DNA of 23,386 bases from Tubiluchus corallicola (taxonomy: Eukaryota > Priapulida > Priapulimorpha > Priapulimorphida > Tubiluchidae), in NCBI GenBank assembly GCA_030141605.1, contig JAQGDQ010001852.1, positions 1 through 23,386 on the forward strand, given 5' to 3'. The stretch's first letter is position 1. Each line of letters opens with the position of its first letter. Of the stretch, positions 8,275 to 18,401 are shown in pieces. Below the pieces are notes generated by a model. That model was not told the DNA's origin. It did no database searches and saw only the letters and a program-made list of their open reading frames with translations. Made by a program: the position numbers and the translations under genes.

Positions 8275-11200
8275 GTAAGTACAATCTATTTTATGTAAAA
8301 TTAGTACAACAAGTAAAAAAATTCTTTATGTAAAAAACACTTGTTTTTTGCATTTTGCACAGTGAATTTGTTGTTTCTTCACTCATTCAATCATTCATCG
8401 TGCAGTTTTTTTCCTTCTCTTCTCTTTTTCATTTTCAGTCATTTTAAACTGTTTATTTCTATATTTGGACTAATATAATTTATGCTTAGTTAATCGGTCA
8501 CCTTAAAGTCAATTTAGAATTTGTATAAAAGCAAATTTCGTGGGTGTGACAGGTTGATTCGTTATTAATTTGCAAACTTTGTTCTTAATTAAAATTCACA
8601 GATTAAATGATCTCAAATATGAAGTTCATTTTGGACGTTGAATTTTCATTTTGCTTACGTCATGCACAATTTACGATTTTTTTTGTTTTGAATTTTGATT
8701 AGTCAAATAAAACCTCGTTCCAGGATGATTAAACAAATTCGTTTATATCATCATGTAAATCGATATTGTAATTAAATGCAAAACAAAGTGTTGCTTGGTT
8801 TTTGTAAAGTTCCTTCATACTTTCACGCTGAAATAGTTTGTATTTATTTTTTGCACTTAACTTGTCTTGTACTTTCATAAGTGAAAAAGTCGTTATTCAG
8901 GATACAGAGGGTTCAGGCTAGTGAGTTTTCATGCCAAGTAACTCGTCAAGTAACTCACAGTAAGTGTTGCAGAGTTTGCAATAACTTGCCGACAGTAACT
9001 CACACAGTAGTTCACACGCTTGCGAGTTTGCTGTTAGAAAGAAAGGCTAGTCTGAACGCGTCGTAAATACGCCAAGTAAATAAATTTCATTTCTAGACAA
9101 ATTTATTTTCCATCACACACAGGCAATAATCAAAAACGAGTGTTGATATAAAAATCATGTACTATAAAACAATCATTAAATCTGCATGTACTTGTGTGTT
9201 TTATATTGTACTAACCATGTACCTTGAATTTTGTACTTTCAATGTATTTGCATGTACTTGTGCGTTTTATATTGTACTAACCATGTACCTTGAATTTTGT
9301 ACTTTCAATGTATTTGCATGTACTTGTGCGTTTTATATTGTACTAACCATGTACCATGAATTTTGTACTTTCAATGTATTTGCATGTACTTGTGCGTTTT
9401 ATATTGTACTAACCATGTACCATGAATTTTGTACTTTCAATGTATTTGCATGTACTTGTGCGTTTTATATTGTACTAACCATGTACCATGAATTTTGTAC
9501 TTTTAGCTGTAATTTCACTTTCTATACACTGCCGATACATTTAACGATGTTTTTAAAGGACATAAAAGTTTCATGACTTCAGTTCATAGTTCAGTTCATA
9601 GTTGTATTATCAATAAAAAAATAAAAATAAAATAAAATAGATATCTTTATGTTTCTTTGTTAAAGTAAATGAAATTCTTGTAACTATATTTTGTAAAATG
9701 TGTAATTGTACTTGTAATATTATAATCACATCATAATTTATTTCACTTGCAATTTATTCATTTTAGTTAATTTTCGCTTCCTACAAAATTATGAATTTTT
9801 CAGGTTCTGACAGTTGTGTTGGCATTTGCGACCAGTGATGGTCAACACTCGGCCAATTTAGGAAATCTTGCTTCGAACGTTCGCAAAGCTGAGAAGGCTT
9901 TAGAAAACGGTAAGAAAAAATATCTTAATGAGCCAGGCCCTAATCGATTAGAGACAGGGAGAGAGGGAGGGAGATACCTACTCCCCCCTCCCCCCTCCCC
10001 CCATGAAGCATTTCCTCCAATATTAGAAAGAAATTTATGTGCTAACTGACTAAAATAGAAGATATGATTTCGCAGTAAACGACTTGTATTGCACGCTTCT
10101 GCTAAACAGTGGTATAACAATTCTAATGACTCCAGTTCGGGCGAGCCATTAGTCAAAGGGTTGTCTGTTGTACAAGAGCACCGTACGACCTGTGGAGAGA
10201 CAGTTGGGTGAATAGTGGGTCCATGTGTTGAGATTTCCCTAAATCATCAAAGGTGAATTACATCCTGCGATGCTTCATAAGTGTAATAATTAGAGCCTTC
10301 AAGTCTGCCATAATTAGGCTTCCCAGACGTACGCCTAGGCGTATAATTGCTTTATTAAAGGTGGGTTGGATAGGTACTGGACAGCCCTGTGGAATGTACC
10401 CCACCTGCATCAAAAATAGTGCATGGAATAAGATGTTGTGAGGATTAAAGGAAGACAGGATGATTTTTCATATACAACCCCATTTTCAAGTCCGATAAAA
10501 AGTTTAGATTTTAACACAATTAATACTGCAAAAGAGTTTCTGATAATTAAATAGTAGATTGAAATCTTACTTAACGACGAGAGAGCCAGCTAATGACGTC
10601 ACAAACGAACATAATTTTTAAAACCATAAACATTCCACGAGCGCATTGCACTTGTTTGCGAAAGTGAAAATTGAAGTACAGTGCTACTGCACAACATTCA
10701 GTCTGATTTACAAAAACTAGGTAAGTTTTAAGATAAAAATTCAAATTTCAAATTTACCACTGTACTCACGCACGAGTTCTCGAACGTGTGTAGTTCGTCA
10801 CAAACTAACACATCTGAACTTGAAGGTACAGCACCCGTTTTTTGTGCAATGCTTTTCCGACATGCAGGCGCTAGTGCCCATCTAACTAACGAATGGCGAA
10901 ATACGTGTACCAGTGAAGAACTAGTGGCAATGAACGTGAAATTGTGTATATAACTTAACAACTCTTTTGCGTATGTCATTCTTGAAAAAATAGTACGTTT
11001 CATTTCAATATTTTAAAGAGTAGTTTGTTTTGACCTGCAGTTTAAGACTGGGTCCGGTTTTGCTGTAAGCAATGTAGCTTAGACATTGGTTTTTCTATGC
11101 TAAGTTTGAGAGTTCACTGATCAAGCTTTTGCAAAAGATGCCTATTAAAATTTTTACATATTTTCTAATATATAATCTACATTGATCCGAATATGTAAAC

Positions 11201-12407
11201 ATTGTATAGGTATGTCGAAATATTCATTAATAAGCATAATGTGATTAAATAATACTGAAAAATATAAACTGTGATTATTAGCAACACCATCAAGATGATT
11301 ATTTTATTAGTTAAACTTTCATCACAACAGATTCTCCTATATTTATTCTTTGATATCTTTTTACAGAGCTTTTACCATGTCCTCAAGGTTTTGACCTCAG
11401 CTGGCCATCCACTGAGGAGCGCCAAGTAGATATTTCTACAGTAACCGGTGAAGAAGTATCAGTCACCGAATTCACTTGGTGCATGGTGAGTATGAACAGC
11501 CAACGATGTTTTAGCTCTTTGTGCATCTCATTTCTCGAGATGAAAATGTGTTATTCGTTTTTAATTATCAAATACAAACATACAAATAACTGGAACTTAT
11601 TAAGAAAAGAAAGTTTATCTATATACCCTAATAAGCCTTCTCTTAATGTACAAAGGAGTTTAATTCCTATAAGTTCATTTTCAAACACCTAGTTACTTGT
11701 TACTGTGCCAATTTCTTTTGCTCAGGTCTGCTTATTCATTACCGTTTTGACTTTTGTAACTACATAATCAGTGCATAAGCTACTGTATCAATTTCTTTGC
11801 TAGTCTGTTTATTCATTACCTATTTGACTTTTGTAACTACATAATTAGTGCATAACAGGCTCTGCATATATGAACTGGTTGTAGGTTTGTAAATTTACCA
11901 CTGATGATGACAACAGGTAGTCGAAACGTTTGGCATAATTTTAATTTTTTAATGTGAAATTTTAATAAAGTTTTTTGTTTTTGACTATAAATGTTTTTAA
12001 TTTCCTGTAATAAAAATACAGAATCAGTTTAATCGATTATAAGGTTTGAAATCAGAAAAAAGTCGATTCACGATCCAGATATCAATCAAGCAAAAATCAA
12101 CTCTCAAACGTGAGATTGCGTCTGTAACAACGCATTATTTTTGTTTTTTAAATGATGAAGAAGAAGAAGAAAAAGTATTTATACTTTTATAAATGTCTTT
12201 ATTCCGAACAAATGATGTTAGACGTGAAGATAAAGCTGTTAGCGAAGTGAAATTTTTTTCTTAGGCTTTTAATCAACAAACAAGCAAACAAATATAATAT
12301 TTCCGTAGGTATATAATTAAGATTTTTGATTTATCCACGTCTACACATTATTTATGTATTATTACTATTATTATTATTATTAATATTATTATTAATATTA
12401 ATATTAA

Positions 12408-12451
<44 letters not shown>

Positions 12452-13105
12452 ATATTAATATTAATATTATCATTATCATTATCATTATCATTATCATTAT
12501 CGTTATCGTTATCGTTATCGTTATCGTTATCGTTATCATTATCATTATCATTATCATTATCATTATCATTATCATTATCATTATCATTATCATTATCATT
12601 ATCATTATCATTATCATTATCATTATCATTATCATTATCATTATCATTATCATTATCATTATAATTATCATTATCATTATTATAGTATTTAATGTCACTG
12701 AATCAGAATCTTACCACAATTTTTGATAAAGTCAGAAACATACACTTTTTTTTGTTTTCGTAGTGGTTGAAACCTGATCTTCCTACCAATCTAGATGACC
12801 TGTTGATGTCTGTTGGGGTCATAATTTTTAACATCATAACCGATAATTTATTCTTGCATGTAGCTGATAAATACTTGTAAGTAAATTTAAATTGTAGCTG
12901 CGCGCATGCGTATATCGAGTTTCTCGTGACTCTCTCGGGCAATTTCACATGTAGCACTGCTATAGAACGCAGATCATGTACATGTCTATAAAAGAAGTTT
13001 TTCAGGGGGGCGATTGACTGACCGATTGACTTACTGACTCACTGACCACCTGACTGACTCATTGGCCACCAGGCTGACTGGGTTATTACTGACTAACTGA
13101 ATTAA

Positions 13106-13193
<88 letters not shown>

Positions 13194-14987
13194 GTTATTA
13201 TTACTATTATTATTATTATTGTTGTTGTTGTTGTCGTTGTTATTATTATTTTTATTATTTTCTATAAGCAAAAACCATGCTGAATATTCATGCATAAAAT
13301 GCTTTTGTGGGGATTGGCTAGTTGTTTTATAATTGCTTATATGATTTACAGAATAATATCTGGATTTGTAAGTCAACATCTGAGTGACGGCATGTGGCAC
13401 AATTTGTGCTTCACTTGGAAATCCGGGGGAGAAATGAAAGTTTATCTTGATGGGGTCTTATTAGGTAAGTGACGAAAAAAACAAGTGAACATGCTATTTC
13501 TTCAACATGTTTGAGCATGAGTAGACAACATACTTTAGACAATATGGCGGACATCCTTAATGGCTGCTTGCTCATTTTTGAAATTGATTTAATCAAAAGT
13601 GCCAGACAGCAAGGCTGGTGCTGAAATTTTGCCCCAAGTTCAAACACCTAATCTTCGTTTCTTACCCAAAATAAACACAAAATTGCTCTTATTGCATCTT
13701 TATACTGGGTCCTATTGTTTAGGTGAAGAAAAAATCTAAGAACAGATAATTAAAATATATCAAGTAAAATTAGACGATATTTACAATGAGATGATTAAGC
13801 AGATTATAACACAATAACAGTTTTTGGTTAACTGCATACAGGGGGCGTTTCAACACTTTACGATGCTCTAGGCTTATGGTTCGGTCCCGCCCATCTCTAA
13901 TGTGAATTTATGGTTGCTTATGTAATGGGGAGATTAAACAATTGTTTGTGGTGTATTAGAAAGACTATTAACCTAGTTTCAACATGATCATTATTAATTA
14001 CGATATGACAAACGTACAGACTAGAAACTACATTATAGATTAGACGTTTTAGCACAACGTGGTTATGACAATAGACAATACCTAGTTATGACAATAGACA
14101 ATACCTAGTTATGACAAGAGACCTTACCTAGTTATGACAATAAACCTTACCTCGTTATGACAATGGACAATTCCTAATTATGACAATAAACCATACCTCG
14201 TTATGACAATGGACAATACCTAATTATGACAGTAAACATACCTCGTTATGACAATGGACAATGCCCAGTTATGGCAACAGTATTTTTAATTGTAAATTCA
14301 TTTTAATGCTCACAGTAGTGGAAACACTGATTAAATTATCAATTTTTCAATGTGTAGTTTACTGTTCAATGATTTGCAAGTTTTTTTTAACAACATAGAA
14401 TTTTATTACGTTACTATTATGTATATTGCCCATGTACTACGACGGTATTTGGGTAAATAAACTAAATTTAATTGTACTAATCGGTCCTACTGGTTTGTAG
14501 GTAGCGAGGCTGTCCCCACAGGTGACATTAGTATCAATGGTCTTTCTATCTCACTTTTCACCGGACTCATGACCGACGTGTTCATATCCCCAACAGAGGC
14601 AACCGCCGATATGATAGGTAATAAAACATTAAATTGAATTAACCTGTACGATTTTGTCGTCATTGTTATGGCGCGTTCATAAAAGCCAGTTTTCTCCCTG
14701 ACAAGAAAGCACGCTATAGATCAATCAATCAATCAAAACAAATAATAGTACAATTATGTCACTACTATTCAAGACGTAAAATAAATTACATCTTTACACA
14801 AGCACAAGAGTGAAAGTTGAAATTGTCAGAATTCAAACGAGGTTCTTTTGTAAAGAAAATTGTAAATTATTAATATTTTTATTTTTTTTAGCATTGAAAA
14901 CGAAACGATGGCCTGTACTAATAAACAACAACTTAATATTGAAAGAACACACACGCACGCACGCACACGCACACGCACACACTCACA

Positions 14988-15024
<37 letters not shown>

Positions 15025-15041
15025 GCACGCACGCACGCACG

Positions 15042-15096
<55 letters not shown>

Positions 15097-15488
15097 ATGC
15101 ACATTTGAAATTTGAAATTGTTCATTCTGAAAATGACATCGATTTTGAATTTGACGTTGTAGCTCATCCAATAACAGTTTGCGTTCTTTTTCGTTTAGCA
15201 ACCATAAGCATGACCTGCTTTAACGCCCCCGGAGACGTTGTGACTTGGGACAGGGAGAACATCGACATCCTAGATGGTGACATCACTTTTGAACTCCCAT
15301 CCACTTGCCCACTCACTGGAGAAGACACGGAGATGTGTCTACCAGTTTCTTCCAGCAAGATTGTTGATGCCTTCAAAGCTTTGGCGGACTTGACTTTCGA
15401 GCTGAAGAAACTGATTGACAAACCAGTTAGACCTCCACCCCGCCGACGTCACCGCCCACGCCGCTATCGCCCCCAGCGCCAATACTGA
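8242..15488 (+). CDS. Secreted pentraxin-like protein, seven coding exons, 296 aa
   Basis: Coding exons are 8242-8274, 9804-9909, 11367-11485, 12764-12876, 13352-13464, 14501-14617 and 15199-15488. Every junction is GT-AG and the phases are 0, 1, 0, 2, 1, 1, giving 296 codons plus TGA. Residues 1-24 are a signal peptide ([14 protein letters not shown] core). Residues 25-47 form a short charged helix. Residues 48 to about 235 are a pentraxin (LamG-fold) domain: FTWC at 82-85, W87, [14 protein letters not shown] at 135-148, YLDG at 155-158, FISPTE at 189-194 and GDVVTW at 212-217. Cys85 and Cys143 match the family disulfide. Known pentraxins are secreted oligomeric pattern-recognition lectins. 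Here the Glu-Gln-Asp calcium loop seems absent, and residues 276-296 are Arg/Pro-rich. A start at 8260 would give 290 aa. Confidence 0.85.
9184..9503 (+). repeat. 66-bp minisatellite, copy B (five units) in intron 1
   Basis: Units start at 9184, 9250, 9316, 9382 and 9448. Copy A has four units plus a damaged one, so the two duplicates differ by a net 31 bases here. An open frame crosses the array only because the period is a multiple of three. Confidence 0.9.
9804..9909 (+). CDS. Pentraxin-like exon 2 (signal peptide core and helix)
   Basis: Acceptor TTTTTCAG and donor GTAAGA flank 106 bases, phase 0 in and phase 1 out. It encodes residues 12-46. The signal peptide probably ends near SDGQ (22-25). 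The Ala/Lys/Glu-rich helix after it could aid oligomerisation, as N-terminal helices do in long pentraxins (inference). Identical copy at 1163-1268. Confidence 0.8.
10445..11068 (+). mobile_element. MITE-like element in intron 2, complete copy
   Basis: Left end TTAA (10445-10448) plus AGGAAGACAGGATGA. Right end GGTCCGGTTTTGCT followed by GTAA, a decayed TTAA. The termini match at about 9 of the first 12 bases. It contains TGACGTCA at 10594-10601. Its right third matches 5857-6110 and 22533-22885 in reverse orientation, so it is a dispersed family. The duplication breakpoint at 11039 lies inside it. Confidence 0.6.
11367..11485 (+). CDS. Pentraxin-like exon 3 (start of pentraxin domain)
   Basis: Acceptor TTTTTACAG and donor GTGAGT, 119 bases, phase 1 in and phase 0 out. 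It encodes residues 47-86, including LPCPQGFDL and VTEFTWCM. The cysteine in FTWC aligns with the first cysteine of the conserved pentraxin disulfide. Confidence 0.8.
11701..11860 (+). repeat. Direct repeat of about 80 bp in intron 3
   Basis: Two diverged units starting TACTGTGCCAATTTC (11701) and TACTGTATCAATTTC (11781). Both run through TTTGACTTTTGTAACTACAT. Confidence 0.85.
11905..11990 (+). other. Possible retroelement 3' tail in intron 3
   Basis: Contains CTGATGATGAC, then GTCGAAACG, then AT-rich sequence with AATAAA. Short CTGATGA...GAAACG tails followed by AT-rich sequence recur in dispersed metazoan repeats (from memory). Only this one copy is present in the window, so the assignment is weak. 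Confidence 0.25.
12358..12683 (+). repeat. (ATT)n and (TTATCA)n array in intron 3
   Basis: Starts as interrupted ATT repeats and becomes a hexamer array of ATTATC, with about six CGTTAT variants near 12500-12536. It ends about 80 bases before exon 4. Open frames across it are artefacts of the period. Confidence 0.95.
12764..12876 (+). CDS. Pentraxin-like exon 4
   Basis: Found by phase and position. The exon must start in phase 0 with Trp and end with two bases, and this block does both: TTTTCGTAG then TGGTTG, ending ACTT before GTAAGT. It encodes residues 87-123 ([19 protein letters not shown] and onward), where known pentraxins have W(V/L)K and the first beta strands. It is diverged from the usual SYA and NE(L/F) motifs. 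Confidence 0.72.
13009..13100 (+). repeat. Degenerate (GACT)n tract in intron 4
   Basis: Imperfect GACTGACT/ACTGACC repeats, immediately followed by the ATT array. Confidence 0.75.
13101..13259 (+). repeat. (ATT)n microsatellite in intron 4
   Basis: About 50 trinucleotides with a short GTT block near 13221-13242. It ends about 92 bases before exon 5. The Asn-rich reading frame on the minus strand is an artefact. Confidence 0.97.
13352..13464 (+). CDS. Pentraxin-like exon 5 (signature region)
   Basis: Acceptor TTTACAG, donor GTAAGT, 113 bases, phase 2 in and phase 1 out. It encodes residues 125-161, including [13 protein letters not shown] and [10 protein letters not shown]. The PROSITE pentraxin signature is H-x-C-x-[ST]-W-x-[ST]. 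Here the position two before Cys is Asn141 instead of His; the remaining C-x-T-W-x-S matches. Confidence 0.88.
14062..14280 (+). repeat. 23-bp minisatellite in intron 5
   Basis: Units begin GTTATGACAATAGACAATA at 14062, 14085, 14108 and 14131. More diverged units (CTCGTTATGACAATGGAC) follow to about 14280. There are nine to ten units. Confidence 0.92.
14501..14617 (+). CDS. Pentraxin-like exon 6
   Basis: Acceptor GGTTTGTAG, donor GTAATA, 117 bases, phase 1 on both sides. It encodes residues 163-200: [20 protein letters not shown] then [13 protein letters not shown]. The F/V-x-G-x-hydrophobic and SP-x-E pattern matches the later pentraxin strands. Between INGL and SLFTG the usual GQEQDSxGG calcium loop is missing. 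Confidence 0.82.
14947..15094 (+). repeat. (AC)n microsatellite in intron 6
   Basis: CA repeats with GCAC variants. It ends about 105 bases before exon 7. The His/Thr-rich and Cys/Val-rich open frames across it are artefacts. Confidence 0.97.
15199..15488 (+). CDS. Pentraxin-like exon 7 (domain end and C-terminal extension)
   Basis: Acceptor TTTCGTTTAG, 290 bases to TGA at 15486-15488, phase 1 in. It encodes the end of the pentraxin domain ([11 protein letters not shown], with the final strands after it). Two further cysteines follow (237 and 247), then an amphipathic helix (about 250-275) and a 21-residue tail with nine Arg and five Pro. The extension runs about 60 residues beyond the usual domain end. 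Confidence 0.85.
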
Positions 15489-15590
15489 ATTTCTGATATT
15501 TGGATATAAATTATTTGGATTATAACCTTTTTATAAACGTTTGTAACATTTTACATATAATGTGTCTGTTAAACCAACAATGATAATGTT

Positions 15591-15596
15591 AATAAA
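15591..15596 (+). terminator. Poly(A) signal of the pentraxin-like gene
   Basis: AATAAA about 100 bases after the stop, followed by a T/G-rich stretch (TTTTTGTCTCTC), as expected for a cleavage site near 15610-15620. Confidence 0.6.
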
Positions 15597-15660
15597 ATTT
15601 TTGTCTCTCATTCTAATGTTACTTGCTTTTGAAAATGCGCATTTATTTCTCTTAAATTCT

Positions 15661-15740
15661 CATCATCATCATCATCATCATCGTCGTCGTCGTCATCATC
15701 ATCATCGTCATCGTCGTCGTCATCATCATCGTCGTTATCG
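15661..15740 (+). repeat. (CAT/CGT)n trinucleotide array
   Basis: Alternating CAT and CGT triplets just past the gene's 3' end. The His/Arg and Asp frames across it are artefacts. Confidence 0.95.
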
Positions 15741-18055
15741 ACAACTGCGTTTAAAATCAAATGACAAAAACGATTACAAACTCGAAACGAATCTTTTTTC
15801 TTCAAAAGATTACACGTGTTTATTATATATATATATAATACAAATTTACATCGTCATCAGAGACGTGCACGCATTCGTGCAATATCCACAAAATTACAAC
15901 AGCAACAACATCAATGAGGTTATTTAAATATTTACATATAAACAACTGTGGCACCCGTCAACAAAATTATATTTACACTATTTACAGCATATGCTCGTAT
16001 AGAGCAATGATTCTCAACAAGTACAACACTCCCTAATTTACCTCACCTACTGTAGCAGTCATACCACAATCCTGGTACAGATTATGCAAAACAAGGCATC
16101 ATTGATAAATCTTTAGAGCTGATGTCAACATAGCGCAATCTATTATCTTTCTTCCTACCACTTCAACTAACACATCCTTTTACCCTTCCTGTGTGATCTA
16201 ACATTTCTCCCAGTTCTATTTTTGTTCACTCATTCATTCTTTTTTTATCGGGTTCACATGACAGTGGGCTTATACAAGCCTTTGCTTCTCTAGCCCACTG
16301 CAGTACAATTATTCTTTTATGATAACGATAGTGTATGAAACATAACAATTTAATGCAGTAGATGTAATAATTTTGATGTCACTGTGTGCTTTATATTGTA
16401 CTGAATGAATGAATAAAAAATAAAAATAAAATAGGGGAGAATACAAACTGCAAAGCTTAGCGTGGCCCATGATGTGGATGTGAAACTTAATAAAGAATAC
16501 AGAGAAAAGGCAACAAGAAGGCTTGGCGAAATGCATGCGGTTAGGACGTAATTTTGTTGCTCTGATTGTCACTGTGTTTACTAAACTATTTTTGCTCAAA
16601 TTAGTAATAGGAAGTTATATGTACATGTGCATAAACTTATGCAGTACCTGAATATGTGAGAATTTTGGTGAAGATTCAAGTGGGTTTTAATTATTAACGA
16701 AAACTATTCAAAAAATAGCAAAGATTGGTGTGTAATCTAGTCGATTAGAACTAGTACGACAACATCGTTACCTGTTAACTGTATACACGCCCACGCATCA
16801 TTGGCTAGGACAATGGATATGTCAAAAGACGTTGATGAGCTAACCAGCCCAGCAGCTCTCTCTAAACCCCAGACAAAGACCAGGAAAAGTTGCCAAAAAT
16901 GCAAAATCATATAACAGTCATTAAAGCTGTCATTAAAATTGCATATATGTTTCCCGAAGATAAATTTAATTTTATTTGTCTATAAAATCCCCCTAAATTC
17001 TCTAGCATATTTTGCATTAACTACAGTCTTGTAATATAGCCTTGAATGTTAGATTTAGATTTGACCTTAGCATAAGTTTGTAGGTAGTTTCAGACCATAC
17101 AAGTATGCATTGCATGAAGCCCAGTATTTAGATTAATTTATGAAGGAAAAGTTTATATAAGGCCGCTGGACATGAGCAACGAGGACAACTCTCTTAGCTT
17201 TCACTGGCTAATAGAGCAAGTCCCTCTATATAGGCCTGTAGTGCTAAATTATAGTTAAGATTATGGTGCACCTAAATTGAATTTATGTTATGCCTTATAA
17301 GGTGATTATTATGCTTTAGTGCATTGTGCTATTTGTGATAAATATGCTATTCATGTAAATGGTAGTATGTAAGAAAACATTTATGATAGTTAACTAACAC
17401 GATAGATTTGTGAAATTTGTAATATGTGAATCAAACTATTGTTCTCAAGTTATAAATGAATAAAAATGTTGCTTGAATGAAATAATGGTGTATTTTATTG
17501 TGGACACATTTTATTCAAATCTTGTTTGCTTTTTGTTGTTGGTTGTGCTCTTTTGAAATAGGAAGTACAAATGACTACATGTTTAAATGTTCAAAGTAGT
17601 GAAACACAAACATTAAAGAAATACATATCGAGGTTTACTTTAAAAATGGATAATCGCATAACCCTATCTTAACGACAATCATAAAAAGATTTACAACAGT
17701 TTCAGTCCTGTTACAAATAGATTACCAGGTTAACGTACCATAGGTTTCTCCCCTGAGTTTTATTAAAACAGAGTCAAAACAGATTAATATGCACTGTACT
17801 ACACAGACTGTGCAATACACATTACTAATATACATTGTAATAAAATTAGCACTATCTGTTGTGAAAGTAGAAATATATGGTTTTAATATAAATTTTAATA
17901 AGTTCTAAAATAGTTTCTTGAGTGTAGTAGTAATGATGTACGCAAATCGGATGAAAAAATCGTTATTAGGTTCTACTGTACTTGGCTCCTTGATCAAACT
18001 GCATGTGGCCCACAGGAATTGCGGGAAAGTTTAATGTGACCCGGCTAGTCAGATA
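15741..18055. other. Intergenic, no gene recognised
   Basis: AT-rich sequence with a short (TA)n at about 15822-15838 and scattered AATAAA motifs (for example near 17459). No open frame here shows a domain I recognise, and I found no convincing splice-linked exons. Confidence 0.5.
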
Positions 18056-18070
18056 ATTTGCACACCCCTG
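18000..18070 (-). mobile_element. Possible hAT-like terminus
   Basis: ATTTGCACACCCCTG ends at 18070. In reverse it reads CAGGGGTGTGCAAAT, which resembles hAT terminal inverted repeats. GTGGCCC and ATGTGACCCGG motifs upstream are typical of such ends. I could not find the matching left end, so only one terminus is proposed. Confidence 0.35.
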
Positions 18071-18401
18071 TGCTAAAGTGTTGTGTTTTGCAATCACAAA
18101 GTCTGTGATATCTGGCGCTTATGCGTGACCTTGTTTGTTCAGGTACTTTTCACAGACCTTGAATGTTACCTGTGCAGGCAAGTTTTCTGGGCCAGCTGAT
18201 TTCTACCTGTTTATTAGCTAAAGTGTTAAAATATTAGCGGCGACCTGGCTTCATTGCTGCATACAATATATTTGTCATATTTCACGCTTAAATACATTGC
18301 CTGTTGTACTAAAGCGTAGCATCATACAGCTCACATTTAAATATTGCGTCTTATTTAGATACTTGCATAGACAAAATATAGTCAATAAATACAAACATAA
18401 A

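Larger units (their letters stand above)
8611..11039 (+). repeat. Copy B of the segmental duplication (inside the intact gene)
   Basis: Matches 1-2398 almost base for base. It carries the 3' part of intron 1, exon 2 and the first part of intron 2 of the pentraxin-like gene. After CTGCA (11035-11039) it continues smoothly into the end of a MITE-like element, so copy B shows the ancestral arrangement and copy A the broken one. Confidence 0.93.

Noticed and set aside
9842-10156. 104-codon minus-strand frame
   Set aside because: Antisense shadow of exon 2 and adjacent intron; copy A has a stop in the same frame.
11483-11692. Read-through of exon 3 into a 69-codon frame
   Set aside because: The GTGAGT donor at 11486 and the phase-matched exon 4 at 12764 explain the gene better. 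The read-through has no pentraxin features.
11912-11936. Hammerhead ribozyme-like core (CTGATGA ... GTCGAAACG)
   Set aside because: A 3-base stem II can be drawn, but I could not find a proper stem III with a cleavage triplet in either permutation. A covariance-model scan would decide.
12326-12698. Long Ser/Leu and Met/Ile frames
   Set aside because: Artefacts of the (TTATCA)n array in intron 3.
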